From NCBI RefSeq assembly GCF_000377565.1, contig NZ_KB898359.1, positions 118,508-182,507 on the forward strand: a stretch of DNA of 64,000 nucleotides. Direction: 5' to 3'. Source of the stretch: Rhizobium sp. 2MFCol3.1. Lineage in GTDB: Bacteria > Pseudomonadota > Alphaproteobacteria > Rhizobiales > Rhizobiaceae. The notes beneath the pieces were generated by a model, which searched no databases, had not been told where the DNA came from, and saw only the letters and a list, made by a program, of their open reading frames with translations. Shown here one piece after another: positions 56,077 through 64,000 of this stretch. Each line of letters starts with the position of its first letter. Position 1 is the stretch's first letter. Made by a program: the position numbers and the translations under genes.

Positions 56077-57023
56077 GCGACGACCTGATCCTCGGCATAG
56101 ACGGCGGCGGCACCAAAGTGATGGTGGCGCTCGCCGATCAGAACGGACGCATTCTTCGTACTGCTTTGGGTGGCGGCGTCAACGCCATGGACAATCCAGC
56201 CTGGCGTACCGAACTCGAGGCGCAGATCGAACCGTTTCGCGGCGAAAGGCGATTGACTGCCGTCGCGGCCGCGCTGCCGGTCTACGGAGAGGTCGCTCAT
56301 CTTTCGCTCCAATTGGAAGAAGCCATCGCGCAAGCCTTCCCGAACGCGCGGACCCGTGTTCTCAACGATGTCGATGCCGCCCATCTTGGCGCGCTGGCCG
56401 GCAAGTCCGGTATTCTCGTGCTGTCTGGAACCGGTTCCATGGCCTGGGCGCGCAATGCAAAGGACGAACCCGCCCGGACCGGCGGTTGGGGCGACATCAT
56501 AGGAGACGAAGGCAGCAGCTATTGGATCGGCAGGCTGGCGCTTAATCTTGTTAGCCAGAGCCTGGATGGGCGCCTGCCTCCGACCGCCCTGATAAAGGCT
56601 GTCTTTGATAATCTGGGGCTTGACCCGTCCAACCCGATGGACAGCCTCGGTGCATGGGCGACGTCGGATGCGAAACGATCAAGCATCGCTGCCCTGGCCG
56701 CAGTGGTCGACAAAGTTGCACTCAACGGCGACACGAGCGCCATTGGTCTCCTCGACCTTGCTGCAGACGAACTCGCCAAACACCACAGGGCGATCGTCGG
56801 CCACTGTGGACCGGAAGCCGACTGGACGTTTGCCGGCGGCACGTTCAAGAGCACGATCCTTTTGAAAGCGCTCGAGCGACGCATCGGTCGTCCCCCGATC
56901 GCTCCGAAACTACCCCCGATCGGCGGTGCGATCTTTGCTGCCGCCCAACTTCTCGACTGGCCAGTAGACGACGGCTGGATCGAGCAGGTCGCTGCATCGG
57001 CAAATGCGGCGTTTGCGCAATAA
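56073..57023 (+). CDS. BadF/BadG/BcrA-type sugar kinase (N-acetylhexosamine kinase-like)
   Basis: A 316-residue ASKHA-fold kinase: phosphate-1 motif LGIDGGGTKVMVA (6-18), ILVLSGTGSMAWA, GGWGDIIGDEGSSYWIGR. It starts with TTG inside the DeoR stop (TTGA overlap). Relatives phosphorylate N-acetylglucosamine or glucosamine. With the SIS and aldolase genes it suggests an amino-sugar or hexose kinase of this pathway. Confidence 0.88.
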   Translation: MSDDLILGIDGGGTKVMVALADQNGRILRTALGGGVNAMDNPAWRTELEAQIEPFRGERRLTAVAAALPVYGEVAHLSLQLEEAIAQAFPNARTRVLNDVDAAHLGALAGKSGILVLSGTGSMAWARNAKDEPARTGGWGDIIGDEGSSYWIGRLALNLVSQSLDGRLPPTALIKAVFDNLGLDPSNPMDSLGAWATSDAKRSSIAALAAVVDKVALNGDTSAIGLLDLAADELAKHHRAIVGHCGPEADWTFAGGTFKSTILLKALERRIGRPPIAPKLPPIGGAIFAAAQLLDWPVDDGWIEQVAASANAAFAQ

Positions 57024-57061
57024 AATCACGTAAATTCTTGATAACAAAGAAGGATGGGAAC

Positions 57062-58315
57062 ATGCGTAAGACAATCTTATCACTGCTTGCCTCAGCTGCC
57101 CTAGCCGTCGCTCTTCCGGCAGCCGCGCAAGACAAACCGCTTGCCGGTCAATCAATCACAGTCTTGATGCCCTCGCCGCAAGGCCCCGATATCGCTGCTG
57201 CATTCGAAGCTGAAACCGGCATCCATGTCGACCTGCAGACGCTTTCCTGGGACGACATCCGCCCGAAGCTGGTGACGGCACTGGTTGCCGGCACGGCGCC
57301 TGCCGACGTGACAGAGTTCGACTGGTCCTGGACGGGCCAGTTCGCCGCAGCCGACTGGTATATGCCGCTGAACGACGTGATTGACGCGGAAACCACCAAG
57401 GATATCGGCGTTGCCAAGATCTTCACGGTCGACGGAAAGCTGCTTGGCGTCCCTTATTCGAACGACTTCCGCGTGATGCTCATCAACAAGAAGCATTTCG
57501 CGGCTGCCGGCGTCACCGAGACCCCGAAGACGCTCGACCAGCTGGTGGCAGCGGCCAAGAAAATCAAGGAAAAAGGTATCGCCACCTATCCGATCGGCCT
57601 GCCGGTCTCGGCGACAGAAGGTGCCTCGACAAGCTGGTATCTGCTGACCAAGGCTTTTGGCGGCGAGCTGTTCGACAAGGATTTCAACCCGCTCTTCACC
57701 AAGCCCGATTCCGCTGGTTACAAGGCGCTGGCCTTCGAACTGATGCTGCTCAAGGAAGGCCTGGTCGATCCGGCTTCCACCGGTCTCAAGGATAGCCAGA
57801 TCAACGAGGGAATGTTCTCCCAGGGTCTGACCAGCATCATGATCTCGGGCGAACCCGGTCGTCTCGGACAGATGAACGATCCCAAGCAGTCCAAGGTTGC
57901 CGGTCAGGTCGAGGCGATCCTTGTTCCGACCGAAAGCGGCGAGACCCGCAGCTTCGGCCTGCCGGAGGCGCTTGCGATCCCCAACGTCTCGCCCAACAAG
58001 GAAGCAGCTGTTGCCTTCGTCAAGTGGTTTACGAGCCGCGAATTCCAGAAGAAGAACATGGCAAACGGCTTCCTGCCGACCCGCACCTCGGCACTGGCCG
58101 AGCTTAACTCGGAAGGCAAGCTGAACAGCGGCGACGCGCTCGTCGCGCAGTCTAAGACGGTCGAGGCGCTGTTCCCGCAGGGCACGCCCCCTTGGTATCC
58201 GCAGTTCTCAAGCGGCGTGAACACCGCAATCAACAGCGCTGCCAAGGGTCAGATGAGCGTTGATCAGGCTGTCGAAAGCATCGCCTCCGCCGCCAAGCAG
58301 GCGATGGCGCAATGA
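57062..58315 (+). CDS. ABC transporter sugar-binding protein
   Basis: A 417-residue periplasmic binding protein with signal peptide (RKTILSLLASAALAVALP, cleavage after AAAQ). Family 1 sugar-binding fold with FDWSWTGQFAAADWYMPL and typical hinge motifs. Overlaps the permease gene by four bases. Captures the sugar in the periplasm. Confidence 0.93.
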   Translation: MRKTILSLLASAALAVALPAAAQDKPLAGQSITVLMPSPQGPDIAAAFEAETGIHVDLQTLSWDDIRPKLVTALVAGTAPADVTEFDWSWTGQFAAADWYMPLNDVIDAETTKDIGVAKIFTVDGKLLGVPYSNDFRVMLINKKHFAAAGVTETPKTLDQLVAAAKKIKEKGIATYPIGLPVSATEGASTSWYLLTKAFGGELFDKDFNPLFTKPDSAGYKALAFELMLLKEGLVDPASTGLKDSQINEGMFSQGLTSIMISGEPGRLGQMNDPKQSKVAGQVEAILVPTESGETRSFGLPEALAIPNVSPNKEAAVAFVKWFTSREFQKKNMANGFLPTRTSALAELNSEGKLNSGDALVAQSKTVEALFPQGTPPWYPQFSSGVNTAINSAAKGQMSVDQAVESIASAAKQAMAQ

Positions 58316-59229
58316 CTGCTGTCGCCTACAAGGAGACCGCAGTCAAGAAGGGTGTCGGCTTGAATGCCGACACTTCCCTCGGCGTGCTGCTGGTGTCTCC
58401 CATTCTCATCACGATGACGGCGCTCGTCTTTTATCCGATGGCGCGAACGCTTTGGGATAGCCTCCACCGGGTCAATCCGATGCAGGCAGGCACGCCGTTC
58501 GTCGGCCTGGAAAATTACACGCGCATGCTGTCGGACGCGCAGCTCGGCACCACGTGGGTGAATACGCTCATCTATGTCGTTCTGGCAGTGCTTGCGGAAA
58601 CGGTCTTCGGTGTGCTCGCCGCCTCGCTGATCAATCAGTTGAAGGTCGGCCGGCAGTGGGTTCTCGCGGCCGTCATCCTCCCCTGGGCGCTTCCCGGTGT
58701 CGTCAACTCCGTAATCTGGCTGTGGATCTATCAGCCTGGCGCAGGCCTGCTCAACGGCATCCTCACATCGCTCGGGCTTCCGTTTGAGAACCACGTCTGG
58801 TTCAACGATCGGACGAGCGCGATCGTTGCCGTTACCATCGTGCATGTCTGGCGCATGATGCCGCTGACGATCGTCATCGTCCTTGCGGCGATGCAGAGCA
58901 TTCCTTCGCATCTTTATGAAGCGGCTCGCATCGATGGCGCAACGCGCCCGCAGATGTTCGCGCTGGTCACGCTGCCGCTTGTTCGCAGCGCGATTGCGGT
59001 CGCCATGACCAACGCAACGGTCAACGCCTTCAATCTCTTCGACGAGGCCTGGGTTCTTGCTGGCTCCAGTCTCGAGACGCGGCCGATCCTCGTGCAGATT
59101 TACCTGGAGACCTTCCAGAACCTGCGGTTTTCCTACGGCATGGCGCTTTCTGTCGTCATCACCTTCGTCTCGCTTTTAGTCTCGCTCATTTACGTCCTTC
59201 GGGTCTATCGCAACACACGGTTCGACTGA
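58312..59229 (+). CDS. ABC transporter permease, MalF type
   Basis: A 305-residue inner-membrane permease with six helices and EAA loop LYEAARIDGATRPQMFALV. Coupled to its neighbours by ATGA overlap upstream and a one-base overlap downstream. Confidence 0.94.
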   Translation: MTAVAYKETAVKKGVGLNADTSLGVLLVSPILITMTALVFYPMARTLWDSLHRVNPMQAGTPFVGLENYTRMLSDAQLGTTWVNTLIYVVLAVLAETVFGVLAASLINQLKVGRQWVLAAVILPWALPGVVNSVIWLWIYQPGAGLLNGILTSLGLPFENHVWFNDRTSAIVAVTIVHVWRMMPLTIVIVLAAMQSIPSHLYEAARIDGATRPQMFALVTLPLVRSAIAVAMTNATVNAFNLFDEAWVLAGSSLETRPILVQIYLETFQNLRFSYGMALSVVITFVSLLVSLIYVLRVYRNTRFD

Positions 59230-60086
59230 TGAAACCCACCCTTCTCTATCGCCTGATGATATGGATCGGCGTTGCCGTGCTGTTGATCTGGTCGCTTGGT
59301 CCGATCTATTGGACGGTTGCAAGTTCCGTGACGCCGACGGACGACTTCTCCGTCCGGCCAATCCACTTTTTCCCCCGGCATTTCACGCTGGATCACTATT
59401 CGCGCCTACTCGGCATCAACGTCGATCGCATCGGCGGCGTTGAGGTGTGGCGCCAGTTTCGCGCGGCGCTGTTGAACAGCGTCGTCACCTCGGCGGCCGC
59501 GACACTGCTTTGCGTGGCAATTTCCGCACTGGGCGCCTACGCCTTCACCCGCATACGCTTCCCCGGCCGCAACGCGCTCTTCGGCTTTGTGGTCGCGACG
59601 CTGGCGATCCCGGCCTATGCGGTGCTGATCCCGCTCTACCAGTTCATGATCAAGATGCATCTCGTCGATACCTATGTCGGCGTCGCCCTGATCTATGTCT
59701 CGGCCTACCTGCCGCTCTCGCTCTGGCTGCTGCGCAGCGTCTTCGAGGCCCTGCCCCTGGCGCTGGAGGAAGCAGCCCAGCTGGATGGCGCGGGACGTCT
59801 CTACATCTTCTTTAATATCGTGTTGCCGTTGGCCGGTCCCGGCCTGACTGCCGCTGCGATCCTCACCTTCCTCGGCGCCTGGGGGCAATATCTCGTGCCT
59901 CTCATCTTCTCGCCGCAGGCGACCAAGCCTTTGACTGTTCTCATTCCTGAGTTCGTCACGAAAAACTTCATCGACTACGGGCTGATCACGGCCAGCGGCT
60001 CGATCGCAATCGTCATCCCTGCCCTCGTCGTCATCTTTCTCAACCGATACCTCGTCAGCGGTCTGCTGGCCGGCTCGGTCAAGTAA
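59229..60086 (+). CDS. ABC transporter permease, MalG type
   Basis: A 285-residue permease with EAA loop LEEAAQLDGAGRLYIFFNIV. Its ATG shares one base with the preceding TGA. Completes the membrane channel. Confidence 0.94.
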   Translation: MKPTLLYRLMIWIGVAVLLIWSLGPIYWTVASSVTPTDDFSVRPIHFFPRHFTLDHYSRLLGINVDRIGGVEVWRQFRAALLNSVVTSAAATLLCVAISALGAYAFTRIRFPGRNALFGFVVATLAIPAYAVLIPLYQFMIKMHLVDTYVGVALIYVSAYLPLSLWLLRSVFEALPLALEEAAQLDGAGRLYIFFNIVLPLAGPGLTAAAILTFLGAWGQYLVPLIFSPQATKPLTVLIPEFVTKNFIDYGLITASGSIAIVIPALVVIFLNRYLVSGLLAGSVK

Positions 60087-60097
60087 TCGGAGTTACC

Positions 60098-61051
60098 ATG
60101 AACACGACCGAAAAAGTCATCCGCGAGCAGTTTCCGTTTTGGGAGAAGGCGCTGGGCTCAAACACCGCGGTGACGCGCGGCGAAGTCCTCGTCTATGTCG
60201 GCTGCGGGACATCTTACTACCTCGCCATGTCGCTGGCGGCCTACGCAAACAATGCCGGTCGTCGTGCAATTGCCGTCCCCGGCGCCGAATGGCTCAATCG
60301 CCCCTCATTCTTCTGGCCGGACTGGAAGAACACCCATGTCGTCGCGATCTCGCGCAGCGGCGAAACGACAGAGACGGTCGCTGCCGCCAAAATGAGCCGC
60401 GAGAACGGCGCCTTCGTCACCGCGCTGACTGTCGAGGCCGAGAGCACGCTTGCAAAATGCAGCGACGACGTCGTTGCCTCGCCGACCCACAGCGAGGAAG
60501 GCATTGTCATGTCGGTCTCCGCCAGCCTTATGCTGCTGCTTGGCCTGCAGATGATAGGCCACAAGATCCCTGCATCGACCGTGTCTTCCGCAAAAAAGCT
60601 CGCGGATGCGCTAGACGCTTGCCTCAGCAAACAGGTTCTCGATCGCAGCCATTTCGTCTTTCTCGGCGGCGGTCCGCTTTTTGGCATGGCCGCCGAAGGC
60701 GCACTGAAGCTGATGGAAATGAGCCAGGTCCTGACCCAGCCCTTCCATCCGCTTGAATATCGCCATGGCCCAATCAGCCTTGTGGACGAGAAGACCGCGG
60801 CTGTCATGCTTTACACCACCGATCAGAAGGATGCCGAAGCCAAACTCGTCGAAGAGCTGCAGGAAAAGGGCGCTATCGTCATTGGCCTTGGCGGACCTGG
60901 CGATATCGAACTCGATGTCGACGTCGATCTTTCGCTCGCCGCACTCGTGGTTCTCCCTGCCCTGCAGATGCTCGGCGAGCGTGTCGCGCAATCGAGAGGC
61001 ATAGACACGGTATCGCCGAGGCACCTGACCAAGGTCGTAACGCTGGCATGA
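60098..61051 (+). CDS. SIS-domain sugar isomerase/deaminase (AgaS-like)
   Basis: A 317-residue protein with two SIS domains: VGCGTSYYLAMSLAAY and AISRSGETTETVAA in the first, FLGGGPLFGMAAEGALKLMEM and EYRHGP in the second. The family includes galactosamine-6-phosphate deaminase/isomerase AgaS and the GlmS isomerase half; this one lacks a glutaminase domain. Follows the permease by 11 bases and overlaps the aldolase gene. Confidence 0.88.
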   Translation: MNTTEKVIREQFPFWEKALGSNTAVTRGEVLVYVGCGTSYYLAMSLAAYANNAGRRAIAVPGAEWLNRPSFFWPDWKNTHVVAISRSGETTETVAAAKMSRENGAFVTALTVEAESTLAKCSDDVVASPTHSEEGIVMSVSASLMLLLGLQMIGHKIPASTVSSAKKLADALDACLSKQVLDRSHFVFLGGGPLFGMAAEGALKLMEMSQVLTQPFHPLEYRHGPISLVDEKTAAVMLYTTDQKDAEAKLVEELQEKGAIVIGLGGPGDIELDVDVDLSLAALVVLPALQMLGERVAQSRGIDTVSPRHLTKVVTLA

Positions 61052-62343
61052 GCAACGCTCTCGATCAAAATCGTGAGAGCGCGCTCTCGAAGCTATTTGG
61101 CGCGCGCCAACAAGCGTTGCCGCGCGGCATAACGTCGATCTGCTCGGCTCATCCATTGGTGATCGAGGCCGCTTTGAGGCGGGCGGCACGGGAAGGCAGC
61201 GTGGCCCTCATCGAGGCAACCTGCAATCAGGTCAACCAGGAAGGCGGCTATACGGGCATGACACCGGCAGCTTTCCGGCAGTTCATCGAGCGCATCGCGA
61301 CAAAGGTCGGTTTCCCGTTGGAGAAGATCATCCTCGGCGGCGATCATCTTGGTCCCAATCCATGGAAGAAGCTGGGTGTCGACGAAGCCATGGCTCGAGC
61401 CGAGGAAATGGTTGCAGCTTATGTCGAAGCAGGCTTTGAGAAGCTTCATCTCGACACGTCGATGGGATGCGCCGGAGAAGGAGCGGCGCTCGACGACGAG
61501 GTAACCGCCGAAAGGGCGGCACGTCTGGCAAGGGTCGCGGAGGATACAGCACGCCGCATCGGGCAACGCCCTCCGGTGTATATCATCGGCACGGAGGTCC
61601 CTCCACCCGGCGGCGCGACGCATGCGATCGAGGAGCTTGAGGTCACCTCTCCCGACGCCGCCCTGAAGACGCTCGCCATCCACACATCGGCTTTCGAGAA
61701 GGCTGGCGCCGGAGCGGCGATGGACCGCGTGATCGGGATCGTCGTCCAGCCGGGCGTCGAGTTCGGAAATGCGAATGTCGTCCTTTACAAGCCGGACCGC
61801 GCCCGGGGATTGGCATCGTCGCTTCGCCGAATGCCGGGACTTCTCTTCGAGGCCCACTCAACGGATTATCAGACGGTTGCCGAGCTTTCGGCCCTCGTCA
61901 ATGACGGGTTTGCCATCCTGAAAGTTGGTCCCGGCTTGACCTTTGCATTGCGCGAGGCGCTCTACGGGCTCGATGCCATCAGGCAGGTACTCGCTGGCGG
62001 GTCGGATAGCCTCCACGCCGAGATGGAAGCGATCATGTTGAGCCAGCCGCAACACTGGGCGGGTCACTACACTGGGTCGGCCGAGGAGCTGCGGCTGCAG
62101 CGCCACTTCAGCTACAGCGACCGTATTCGCTATTACTGGCCCGACAGGCAGGCCGCCGGCGCGGTGGAAGCGCTGATGGCAGCGCTTCCCGATCCCATCC
62201 CGGAAACGCTGATCAGCCAGTATCTTGCTCGTATTTATCCTGACGTCGTGACAGGACGCGTGGCTCCACGAGCTCGCGATCTTTGCCTCGCTTCAATTGA
62301 TGCGGCGCTCGCGCCCTATTCCACGGCCACGGCCAGCCAGTAA
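61048..62343 (+). CDS. kbaZ: tagatose-bisphosphate aldolase subunit, KbaZ/GatZ type
   Basis: A 431-residue protein: GITSICSAHPLVIEAALR, IEATCNQVNQEGGYTGM, and ILGGDHLGPNPW are the KbaZ/GatZ signatures. In enterics it is the non-catalytic partner of KbaY/GatY, but no KbaY is in the window, so it may act alone or with a distant partner. ATGA overlap with the SIS gene. Confidence 0.92.
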   Translation: MSNALDQNRESALSKLFGARQQALPRGITSICSAHPLVIEAALRRAAREGSVALIEATCNQVNQEGGYTGMTPAAFRQFIERIATKVGFPLEKIILGGDHLGPNPWKKLGVDEAMARAEEMVAAYVEAGFEKLHLDTSMGCAGEGAALDDEVTAERAARLARVAEDTARRIGQRPPVYIIGTEVPPPGGATHAIEELEVTSPDAALKTLAIHTSAFEKAGAGAAMDRVIGIVVQPGVEFGNANVVLYKPDRARGLASSLRRMPGLLFEAHSTDYQTVAELSALVNDGFAILKVGPGLTFALREALYGLDAIRQVLAGGSDSLHAEMEAIMLSQPQHWAGHYTGSAEELRLQRHFSYSDRIRYYWPDRQAAGAVEALMAALPDPIPETLISQYLARIYPDVVTGRVAPRARDLCLASIDAALAPYSTATASQ

Positions 62344-62411
62344 ATTTCAAGTAGTGCCGCAGGCTGCCGGTACGGCGGCCGCGTGTCACACAGTTTCAGT
62401 CGGAGAGAATT

Positions 62412-63479
62412 ATGGCGTCAGTCAGCGTCGCGAATGCCCGCAAGAACTACGGTCACCTGGAAATCCTTCATGGGGTCGATATCGACATCCAGGACGGCGA
62501 GTTCGTCATTCTTGTCGGTCCCTCGGGCTGTGGCAAATCCACCCTTCTGCGGATGATCGCAGGCCTGGAGGAGATTTCCGGTGGGCGCATCTCGATCGGT
62601 GGGCGTGTCGTCAACGACGTCGCGCCTAAGGAGCGCGACATCGCCATGGTGTTCCAGTCTTATGCTCTTTATCCGCATATGACGGTGGAGGCCAACATGG
62701 GCTTTTCCCTGAGGTTGGCGAAGGCACCGAAGGAAGAGATCAAGACACGCGTGCGTGAAGCAGCTCAGGTTCTCGGGCTGGAAAAACTGCTCGACCGCCA
62801 TCCGCGAAACCTGTCCGGCGGCCAGCGCCAACGCGTCGCCATGGGGCGCGCTATCGTCCGCCAGCCGCAGGTTTTCCTGTTTGACGAGCCATTGTCCAAC
62901 CTGGATGCCAAGCTGCGCGTCCAGATGCGCTCGGAAATCAAGCAGCTGCACCAGCGCCTGAAAACCACGACCATCTACGTTACGCACGATCAGATTGAGG
63001 CGATGACGATGGCAGACAAGATCGTCGTCATGCGCGATGGTCATGTCGAGCAGATCGGATCACCGCTGGACCTCTACGATCGTCCAGCAAACCGTTTTGT
63101 CGCGGGGTTCATCGGCTCTCCTGGGATGAATTTCGTTGAGGGAAAAATCAGCGCAGACGGGCCGCTCGATTTCATCGCACACGGGGGCGCTAGGTTGCCG
63201 ATACCAGCCGATGTCCCCGCGGCACGAGGTCAGGACGTTGTATACGGCATTCGGCCCGAACATCTGACGATTGGTCCAACGGGGACGCATGCCGACGTCA
63301 TACTGATTGAACCCACGGGCGCCGAAACGCAAATATCATTGGTGATGGGAGGTGCGACTGTCGTTGCAACGGTTCGCGATCGCCTCTCTTTGCGCGCGGG
63401 TGACACATTATCTATCTCAGCCGATCCGGCGAAGGCGCATCTGTTTGATGCGGTAAGCGGAAAGACGTTGAGGCTGTGA
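62412..63479 (+). CDS. ABC transporter ATP-binding protein (MalK/UgpC type)
   Basis: A 355-residue ATPase: Walker A GPSGCGKS (36-43), signature LSGGQRQR, Walker B VFLFDEP, and C-terminal TOBE domain. GAGAGAAT precedes the ATG. Energises the sugar importer of this operon, although it is encoded 2.3 kb after the permeases. Confidence 0.94.
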   Translation: MASVSVANARKNYGHLEILHGVDIDIQDGEFVILVGPSGCGKSTLLRMIAGLEEISGGRISIGGRVVNDVAPKERDIAMVFQSYALYPHMTVEANMGFSLRLAKAPKEEIKTRVREAAQVLGLEKLLDRHPRNLSGGQRQRVAMGRAIVRQPQVFLFDEPLSNLDAKLRVQMRSEIKQLHQRLKTTTIYVTHDQIEAMTMADKIVVMRDGHVEQIGSPLDLYDRPANRFVAGFIGSPGMNFVEGKISADGPLDFIAHGGARLPIPADVPAARGQDVVYGIRPEHLTIGPTGTHADVILIEPTGAETQISLVMGGATVVATVRDRLSLRAGDTLSISADPAKAHLFDAVSGKTLRL

Positions 63480-63688
63480 CCATGGCGCTCCGGCAGATCG
63501 TCTGGTCGCGGGAACGGAGAACCTTTGAAGCAACGTGCATCTAAGCCCATTTTCACCTTGGGCGAAGCGTGCCTTGCCTTATGACGCGCTCGGCTCCTCC
63601 TTCCGCTAGCCCCGAGACACCGGGTATGGTCGCGACCGTTGGGGAATTGGGAACCGATTAAGAAAGTGGTATGTTAGGGGAAAGCGGC
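63480..63688. other. intergenic
   Basis: About 210 bases between convergent genes; nothing recognised. Confidence 0.4.
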
Positions 63689-64000
63689 TTACGCCGCCTC
63701 CTCTTCGTCTTCTTCATCTTCGCCAGTGATGATGCGGGGCTGCAGATAGTGCAGGTAGTCGGCCGCGCGCTGTGCATGGGCTGCGGCCTGAAAGATGGCG
63801 CGCTTGTCGCCACGAAGCACGTTCAGCCATCCGTCGATATAGCTTGCATGGTCTGGCCTCGGTTCGAGTTCAGGCGTAATCCCGAGATCGGCGCAGAGGA
63901 AGGCACTACCGAGTTCGGCGATCAGTTCTTCGCGGGCGCGCTCCGTGCGGTCTTTGGCGTAGCGGGATAAATCGCGATCCAGACGGCCTGCTGCTGATGT
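63689..64000 (-). CDS. ArdC-type antirestriction protein, C-terminal part
   Basis: The frame is open to the right window edge; 103 residues are visible. YAKDRTERAREELIAELGSA, DHASYIDGWLNVLRGDKRAI and FQAAAHAQRAADYLH match the end of the ArdC/DUF1738 antirestriction family, here in the zincin-like metallopeptidase region, followed by an acidic tail. These proteins protect incoming plasmid DNA from restriction. Supports a conjugative plasmid. Confidence 0.85.
   Translation of the reverse strand, partial: TSAAGRLDRDLSRYAKDRTERAREELIAELGSAFLCADLGITPELEPRPDHASYIDGWLNVLRGDKRAIFQAAAHAQRAADYLHYLQPRIITGEDEEDEEEAA

Overview
The window reads as a piece of a large accessory replicon, most likely a megaplasmid, of a rhizobial alphaproteobacterium (Rhizobium/Agrobacterium/Sinorhizobium type). 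The reasons are the gene families present (DUF982, a SyrB-like protein, HWE histidine kinase, short rhizobial stress proteins, several CUT1 sugar ABC systems, many LysR regulators), a TraR-type quorum-sensing regulator that keeps the four acyl-homoserine-lactone contacts, and the tail of an ArdC-type antirestriction protein at the right edge. No rRNA, tRNA, CRISPR array or intact insertion sequence was seen.

Layout. 1-5.1 kb: an aldehyde dehydrogenase cut by the window edge, an esterase, an isochorismatase-type hydrolase, a DUF982/membrane-protein pair and a glutathione S-transferase. 5.5-6.3 kb: very short genes, including a 47-residue collagen-like protein. 6.8-10.4 kb and 17.7-20.1 kb: redox and monooxygenase genes, each beside a LysR or WYL regulator; a fourth such module is at 45.3-47.2 kb. 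10.6-17.4 kb: small stress-type proteins, a fatty acid desaturase, an AI-2E-family membrane protein, a receiver-only response regulator and a ChrA chromate transporter. 22-26 kb: a response regulator-KaiC-KaiB-HWE kinase operon. 26.4 kb: an orphan traR. 28-31.7 kb: cold-shock and other small genes plus decayed sequence. 31.7-44 kb: an aldo/keto reductase and a sugar-acid catabolic island with four enolase-superfamily dehydratase-like enzymes, an RraA-like aldolase, a GntR regulator and a complete CUT1 ABC transporter. 44-53 kb: small stress genes, SyrB-like protein, CspA, BON protein and an SRPBCC protein. 52.9-63.5 kb: an AraC regulator, GH4 alpha-galactosidase, DeoR regulator, sugar kinase, ABC transporter, SIS isomerase and KbaZ-like aldolase subunit in one direction. 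63.7-64 kb: the ArdC tail.

How the genes work together. The main thread found by reading the intergenic DNA is a set of promoter sequences of the form GGAAC-N16/17-(C/G)GTT, the pattern known for the alphaproteobacterial general stress sigma factor EcfG. They stand in front of small or exported proteins at 3.6, 11.0, 28.1, 30.4, 44.8, 51.2 and 51.7 kb and in front of a possible small RNA at 48.1 kb. Two of these promoters drive near-identical copies of a 27-residue membrane peptide, 17 kb apart. The replicon therefore seems to carry a stress-survival load (EcfG targets, Csp, desaturase, Kai-type timing or stress module) together with plant- or soil-sugar catabolism (sugar acids; alpha-galactosides or galactosamine-like sugars).
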